Assembly (NCBI GenBank): GCA_934597465.1
Contig: CAKTSC010000055.1
Coordinates: forward strand, 1 to 7,871
DNA length: 7,871 nucleotides
From: an uncultured Dysosmobacter sp.
Lineage (GTDB): Bacteria > Bacillota > Clostridia > Oscillospirales > Oscillospiraceae
Direction of reading: 5' to 3'
In this document: in pieces, positions 4,824 through 7,871 of the stretch
How positions within the stretch are numbered: position 1 is the stretch's first letter
Layout: every line of letters begins with the position of its first letter
Notes under the pieces: generated by a model
What the model was told of the DNA's origin: nothing
The model's input: only the letters and a program-made list of their open reading frames with translations
The model's database searches: none
Position numbers and translations under genes: made by a program

Positions 4824-6636
4824 GGGCATCCTCCTCTCCCGCCGGGCGCTCCCCGGCGAAGGGATCCCCCACCGGCTCCGTCCGGCGGCGGGCCTCCGCC
4901 TGGAGCCTGCGCCGCTGGCGCATGCTGGTGGCGAAGCTGGCGTTCTCCCGGGTGTCCGTGGCCTTCAGGAAGGCCAGGAGGCCCCAGGAGCCCATCATGG
5001 CGCTGCCGCCGTTGGAGACGAAGGGGAAGGTGACACCGGTGAGGGGCAGCAAATCCATGGCGCCGAAGACATTGAGGCAGGTCTGGAAGACCATGAGGGA
5101 CGCCGCCGCGCAGCCGGCGATGGTATAGTAGCTGGAGCGGCCGGAGCGGCAGCTCCGGGCGGCGAAGACCGCCAGGGTCACGATGGCCAGAACGGCCAGC
5201 ACCGCGATGAGCAGGCCCCACTCCTCGCAGAGCATGCCGAAGACCAGGTCGGTATCCCCGGCCCCCACCCGGTGGAGCCAGCCGTTCCCGGCCCCCACGC
5301 CCACAAGGCCCCCGCTGGCGGCGGCGGACATGGCCCGGCTCTGCTGGTAGCCCGCGCCGGAGGTGGTATTCTGCCAGGCGTGGCCCCAGGAGGCGAAGCG
5401 GCTGAGGATGTAGGGCTTGAACTTCAGCACGATGCCCGCGCCGAAGGCCGCGCCGCCGCAGATGAGGCCGAGCGTTGCGAAGTCCCCGGAGCGGAGGTAG
5501 GCGATGACCAGGAACGTCACAAAGAAGATGGCGGCGGTGCCGAAGTCGCTCATCAGGGCCAGAAGCCCGATGCAGCCGCCGGTGAGGACGATGAAAAGGG
5601 TCAGGTTCCGGCGGCGGAAGAGCCGCTCCAGCGTGGCGGAGCCCGCAAAGATGTAGCAGATCTTGGCGATCTCCGAGGGCTGGAAGGACATGCCGCCCAA
5701 ACTGATCCAGTTGGTGGCGCCGTACTTCCGCTGGCCCAGCAGCAGCGTGCCTGCGAGAAGGGCGATGGCCCCGGCGGCCATGAGCCAGCGGAGCTTCTTC
5801 ACCCGCTCCAGATCCCGGAGGAAGACCCCCAGGCCCAGGAAGAGGCCCAGGCCCAGCAGGATCGAGAGGAGCTGCTTGGGGACGGAGCCGGGGGCGGAGG
5901 AGGCCGTGACCGAGAGAGAGAGGGTGGAGAGGAAGAAGGCCACGGTCTCCATCTCAAAGCCCACGGTGCCGGTGAGGCGCAGGGCGGCGTAGTAGAGCCA
6001 CATGAGAAGTGTCAGGGCCAGGAAGCTCAAGGGCAGGGCGGGGCTGGCCCCCTCCCCCGCCGCCGCGATGAGCTGGAGGCAGGTCAGAAGCTGGAAGAGC
6101 GTCAGCCAGAGGAAGGAGGGCCAGAGGGCCGCGGGCTGCTCGGCCTTCCGGCGGCGCTCCAGCTCCTCCTGCTCCCCCACGGTCTGGGGCAGGAACAAAA
6201 GGGGCACGCCACCCAGGGTCACGGTATCCCCCAGCTTCAGGGGGGCAGACTCCGTCACCGCCTGGCCGTTCACCGCCGTGCCGCCCTTGGAGCCCAGGTC
6301 GTAGACCGTCCAGGCCCCCTCGCTGTCCCGGCAGATGGCGGCGTGCTGGCGGGAGACACTGGGGAAGTTCAGCCGCACATCGGCAGAGGCGCCCCGGCCC
6401 AGGGTATTCTCCCAGTGGGTCAGGGGGATGGCGCTGCCGTTGGGCAGGCTCAGCTGGGCCCAGGTCTCGGGGGTGGTGGGCAGGCGCAGCAGCGAGCGCA
6501 GGGCCCGCAGCAGGATCAGCACCGCCAGCACCGGGAAGAGGAAGCGCACCGCGGCGCTGTACCAGTTCCCCACGGCGGGGTTCGCCGCCAGGAAGGCGGT
6601 CAGGGCCGCCAGGGGGCGGCTCAGGATGTCGGTCAT
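4810..6636 (-). CDS. FHA domain fused to SEDS glycan polymerase (FtsW/RodA/SpoVE family)
   Basis: This 608-residue membrane protein joins a phosphopeptide-binding FHA domain to a lipid II-polymerising SEDS protein. Residues about 26-44 form a first membrane helix. Residues 60-150 are the FHA domain, with G80-R81 (LGRG), S95-R96-x-H98 (SRQH) and N123-G124 (VNG), the residues that contact phosphothreonine. From about 170 the SEDS part begins, with many membrane helices. It shows GATNWISLGGMSFQPSEIAK (306-325), the acidic motif SDFGTA with D364, the probable catalytic aspartate, DTDLVFGMLCEEWG (461-474) and TGVTFPFVSNGGSAMMG (533-549). A basic and acidic cytoplasmic tail ends the protein. The start at 6636 has AAGGAG six bases upstream. 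Mycobacterial FhaB (N-terminal helix plus FHA) and RodA add up to nearly this length and lie next to PbpA, as here. The protein probably acts as the polymerase partner of the downstream transpeptidase, regulated through a Ser/Thr kinase not seen in this window. Confidence 0.95.
   Translation of the reverse strand: MTDILSRPLAALTAFLAANPAVGNWYSAAVRFLFPVLAVLILLRALRSLLRLPTTPETWAQLSLPNGSAIPLTHWENTLGRGASADVRLNFPSVSRQHAAICRDSEGAWTVYDLGSKGGTAVNGQAVTESAPLKLGDTVTLGGVPLLFLPQTVGEQEELERRRKAEQPAALWPSFLWLTLFQLLTCLQLIAAAGEGASPALPLSFLALTLLMWLYYAALRLTGTVGFEMETVAFFLSTLSLSVTASSAPGSVPKQLLSILLGLGLFLGLGVFLRDLERVKKLRWLMAAGAIALLAGTLLLGQRKYGATNWISLGGMSFQPSEIAKICYIFAGSATLERLFRRRNLTLFIVLTGGCIGLLALMSDFGTAAIFFVTFLVIAYLRSGDFATLGLICGGAAFGAGIVLKFKPYILSRFASWGHAWQNTTSGAGYQQSRAMSAAASGGLVGVGAGNGWLHRVGAGDTDLVFGMLCEEWGLLIAVLAVLAIVTLAVFAARSCRSGRSSYYTIAGCAAASLMVFQTCLNVFGAMDLLPLTGVTFPFVSNGGSAMMGSWGLLAFLKATDTRENASFATSMRQRRRLQAEARRRTEPVGDPFAGERPAGEEDAHAED
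4830..4835 (-). promoter_or_regulatory. Ribosome binding site deciding the transpeptidase start
   Basis: AGGAGG on the minus strand lies inside the 3' end of the SEDS gene. It ends six bases before the ATG at 4823 and is adjacent to the ATG at 4829, so the inner start is the better one. Confidence 0.75.
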
Positions 6637-6728
6637 GGCGTTCTCCTTCCCGCCGGACGGCGGATGGTTCCCCTCCCTGCGGGGAAAGCTGTGCCCCGGG
6701 AGGCGGCATCAAGATTACGGAATAGGAT

Positions 6729-6757
6729 ATTATACCATCCTTTGCTCTCCCAGTCCA
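6729..6757 (-). promoter_or_regulatory. Promoter of the SEDS/PBP operon (extended -10)
   Basis: On the minus strand a perfect TATAAT (6729-6734) is preceded by TGG, making an extended -10, and by TGGACT (6752-6757) at 17 bases. The start point would be near 6722, leaving a leader of about 85 bases. That leader can form a modest hairpin (TTCCCC/GGGGAA). Confidence 0.8.
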
Positions 6758-6828
6758 GCCCCCGGAGGGGCGTCTTTCCCCGGCCGGGGGCTTTCCGGGG
6801 CGGAGGGACGGCCTTCCGCCCCGGAAAG
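6757..6828. repeat. Two adjacent GC-rich inverted repeats in the divergent intergenic region
   Basis: The first stem-loop pairs 6757-6765 (AGCCCCCGG) with 6784-6792 (CCGGGGGCT), with an inner GGGG/CCCC pairing. The second pairs 6791-6804 (CTTTCCGGGGCGGA) perfectly with 6815-6828 and can extend inward to about 17 pairs with a 4-base loop. Neither has a T run on either strand, so they are not ordinary terminators. They lie between the two divergent promoters, and the first touches the -35 of the SEDS operon. Possible roles are a protein-binding site, a REP-like extragenic palindrome, or insulation between promoters. Confidence 0.7.
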
Positions 6829-6904
6829 TGACTTCCATTATCTTCCAGTTCCCGGAATGGGCGGGGCCGCAGGGGCGGCGGGTTTGTGAAAATATAGTTT
6901 TTCC

Positions 6905-6933
6905 TTGACCTGTCAAAAAAAATCGATTAAAAT
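6905..6933 (+). promoter_or_regulatory. Promoter of the radical SAM gene
   Basis: TTGACC (6905-6910) and TAAAAT (6928-6933) are separated by 17 bases containing an A8 tract, in an A/T-rich pocket of otherwise GC-rich DNA. Transcription would begin near 6940, giving an unusually long leader of about 125 bases. Confidence 0.8.
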
Positions 6934-6940
6934 AGCTTTC

Positions 6941-7028
6941 GATATCCACGAAAAGTTTTTTTGATATCTCCGGCCGGTCAGAGGACTTCCCCGCCGCTTC
7001 GCGGCAGGGATGGATCGGCCGGGTTTTT
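6941..7028 (+). promoter_or_regulatory. Structured leader with terminator-like hairpin upstream of the radical SAM gene
   Basis: Just after the predicted start point, two GATATC copies (6941-6946, 6963-6968) can pair around an A4/T7 segment. Next, 6970-6979 (CCGGCCGGTC) pairs with 7013-7022 (GATCGGCCGG), enclosing a smaller hairpin (GCCGC/GCGGC, 6993-6997 with 7001-7005). A run of five Ts follows at 7024-7028. This is the form of an intrinsic terminator placed about 38 bases before the start codon, so it may be an attenuator or riboswitch expression platform, or the 3' end of a short RNA of roughly 90 bases. I do not recognise any known riboswitch consensus. Confidence 0.5.
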
Positions 7029-7065
7029 GAGACCCCAAACGTCAACAAGAGGAAAGGCGAACGAC

Positions 7066-7871
7066 ATGAGTCATCCTTACAAAACCAGAGAAGGCGGCGC
7101 TACCGTCACCATCTTCGTCCCCTACGACTGCAAGAACCACTGTCCCTTCTGCATCAACAAGGAGGAGTACGCCGACATGACCGGCTTCTCCCTGGAGAAG
7201 ATCCTGGAGAGCATCCGCCGGATGGACGCCATCACGCCCCGCTGCGACTTCGTCTTCACCGGCGGTGAGCCCTTCTCCGACATCCAGGCCCTGCAGCGGA
7301 TGCTGGATGAGATCCCCACTACCCACCGGGTGTTCATCAACACCACCCTGCCGGTCTTCGAGCACCAGAGCGAGGATGACATCGTGGCCTTCACCCAGCG
7401 CAACCGCGGCAAGATCACCTGCATCAACGTCTCCCGCCACATGCAGCACTATGTGGTGGAGTCCAACGACAGCCTGCTGCGGCGGCTGGCGGTGCCCTTC
7501 CGCATCAACTGCGTGCTCTACAAAAACTATCCCGCCGAGAACCTGGTGCCCTTCCTGGAGCGGTTCCTCCCCATCCCCGGCGCCAACATCCAGTTCCGCT
7601 TCGACTACACCGCCACTACCCCGGAGAACCTCTACGACCAGGAGGGGGACAAGATCCTCCACGACCTCAAGGCCATCTCCACCTATACGGGGCTGGACGG
7701 CTGCCGGATGCGCTGCGGCTTCCACTTTGACTACAAGGGCATGGAGCTGACCTATCACAAGACCCTGCCCTACTCCACCATCGTGGAGACCGACCCCACC
7801 GACGGCGTCACCTACGACATCCTCTACGACATCCTCATCAAGCAGAACGGCGACATCCACTCCGACTGGAC
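7066..7871 (+). CDS. Radical SAM protein, N-terminal 268 codons (3' end outside window)
   Basis: The protein would use a [4Fe-4S] cluster to cleave S-adenosylmethionine and start radical chemistry; the substrate is not recognisable. The cluster motif CxxxCxxC is at C22, C26 and C29 (DCKNHCPFC), followed by the SAM-binding TGGEPF (residues 65-70). Later strands fit a TIM-barrel-like fold (FINTTLPVF, ITCINVSRH, FRINCVLY, IQFRFDYT). A further cysteine pair, CRMRC (C213, C217), lies in the C-terminal part and could belong to an auxiliary site. The start at 7066 has AGAGGAAAGG about eight bases upstream. No SPASM or other named C-terminal module is visible before the window ends. The gene is divergent from the cell-wall operon and preceded by a long structured leader. 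G+C and codon use match the minus-strand operons. Confidence 0.9.
   Translation, partial: MSHPYKTREGGATVTIFVPYDCKNHCPFCINKEEYADMTGFSLEKILESIRRMDAITPRCDFVFTGGEPFSDIQALQRMLDEIPTTHRVFINTTLPVFEHQSEDDIVAFTQRNRGKITCINVSRHMQHYVVESNDSLLRRLAVPFRINCVLYKNYPAENLVPFLERFLPIPGANIQFRFDYTATTPENLYDQEGDKILHDLKAISTYTGLDGCRMRCGFHFDYKGMELTYHKTLPYSTIVETDPTDGVTYDILYDILIKQNGDIHSDW

Noticed and set aside
3411..5033. Open frame of 540 codons on the plus strand
   Set aside because: Antisense to the transpeptidase with its three intact active-site motifs; the composition is typical of a shadow frame.
4699..6831. Open frame of 710 codons on the plus strand
   Set aside because: It is antisense to the SEDS and transpeptidase genes, has Gly/Ala/Gln-rich low-complexity content, no motifs and no ribosome site. 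It arises from high GC3 on the opposite strand.
5954..7048. Minus-strand frame extending upstream of the SEDS gene
   Set aside because: It is out of frame with the SEDS gene and reads through the promoter and the palindromes; its product is Pro/Gly/Arg-rich without motifs.
7042..7860. Minus-strand frame of 272 codons
   Set aside because: Antisense to the radical SAM gene, whose cluster and SAM motifs are clear; the product is Val/Gly/Asp repeats typical of an antisense frame.

Overview
The window most likely comes from a high-GC gut-type Firmicute, probably Oscillospiraceae (Oscillibacter/Lawsonibacter/Flavonifractor-like). The reasons are strong AGGAGG ribosome sites, -10/-35 promoters with 17-base spacers, DUF6472 and DUF3343 small proteins, a YedF selenium cassette, and roughly 70% G+C in the coding regions. 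This is inference from gene content; no marker gene is present.

Layout. (1) Positions 1-505, plus strand: the 3' part of a GNAT acetyltransferase, visibly lower in G+C than the rest, followed by about 190 bases with at most a doubtful 50-codon ORF. (2) Positions 696-727: a terminator that can work in both directions, between converging genes. (3) Positions 800-2977, minus strand: a tightly packed operon yedF - cysteine desulfurase-like protein - DUF3343 - DUF6472, with its own promoter at 3019-3047. The first three are known selenium-trait proteins; they would mobilise and carry Se/S as persulfide/perselenide. (4) Positions 3131-6636, minus strand: a cell-wall operon. Its first gene fuses a membrane-anchored FHA domain to a SEDS (FtsW/RodA) glycan polymerase, the second is its class B penicillin-binding transpeptidase, and the third is an unrecognised 93-residue three-helix membrane protein. 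It has an extended -10 promoter at 6729-6757 and a terminator at 3092-3120. (5) Positions 6637-7065: a divergent intergenic region with both promoters, a pair of large GC-rich stem-loops, and a structured leader that ends in a terminator-like hairpin. (6) Positions 7066-7871, plus strand: the first 268 codons of a radical SAM protein that runs off the window.

How the genes work together. In the wall operon, the FHA-SEDS protein would polymerise glycan and the transpeptidase would crosslink it. The FHA domain suggests control by Ser/Thr phosphorylation, like the FhaB-RodA-PbpA neighbourhood of actinobacteria but with FhaB and RodA fused. In the selenium operon, the desulfurase would generate persulfide/selenide, and YedF and DUF3343 are candidate carriers; selD is not in the window. 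The less explained parts are the attenuator-like leader before the radical SAM gene, the tandem hairpins beside it, the small membrane partner of the SEDS/PBP pair, and a single sequence at 768-798 that looks like an isolated type I-C CRISPR repeat.
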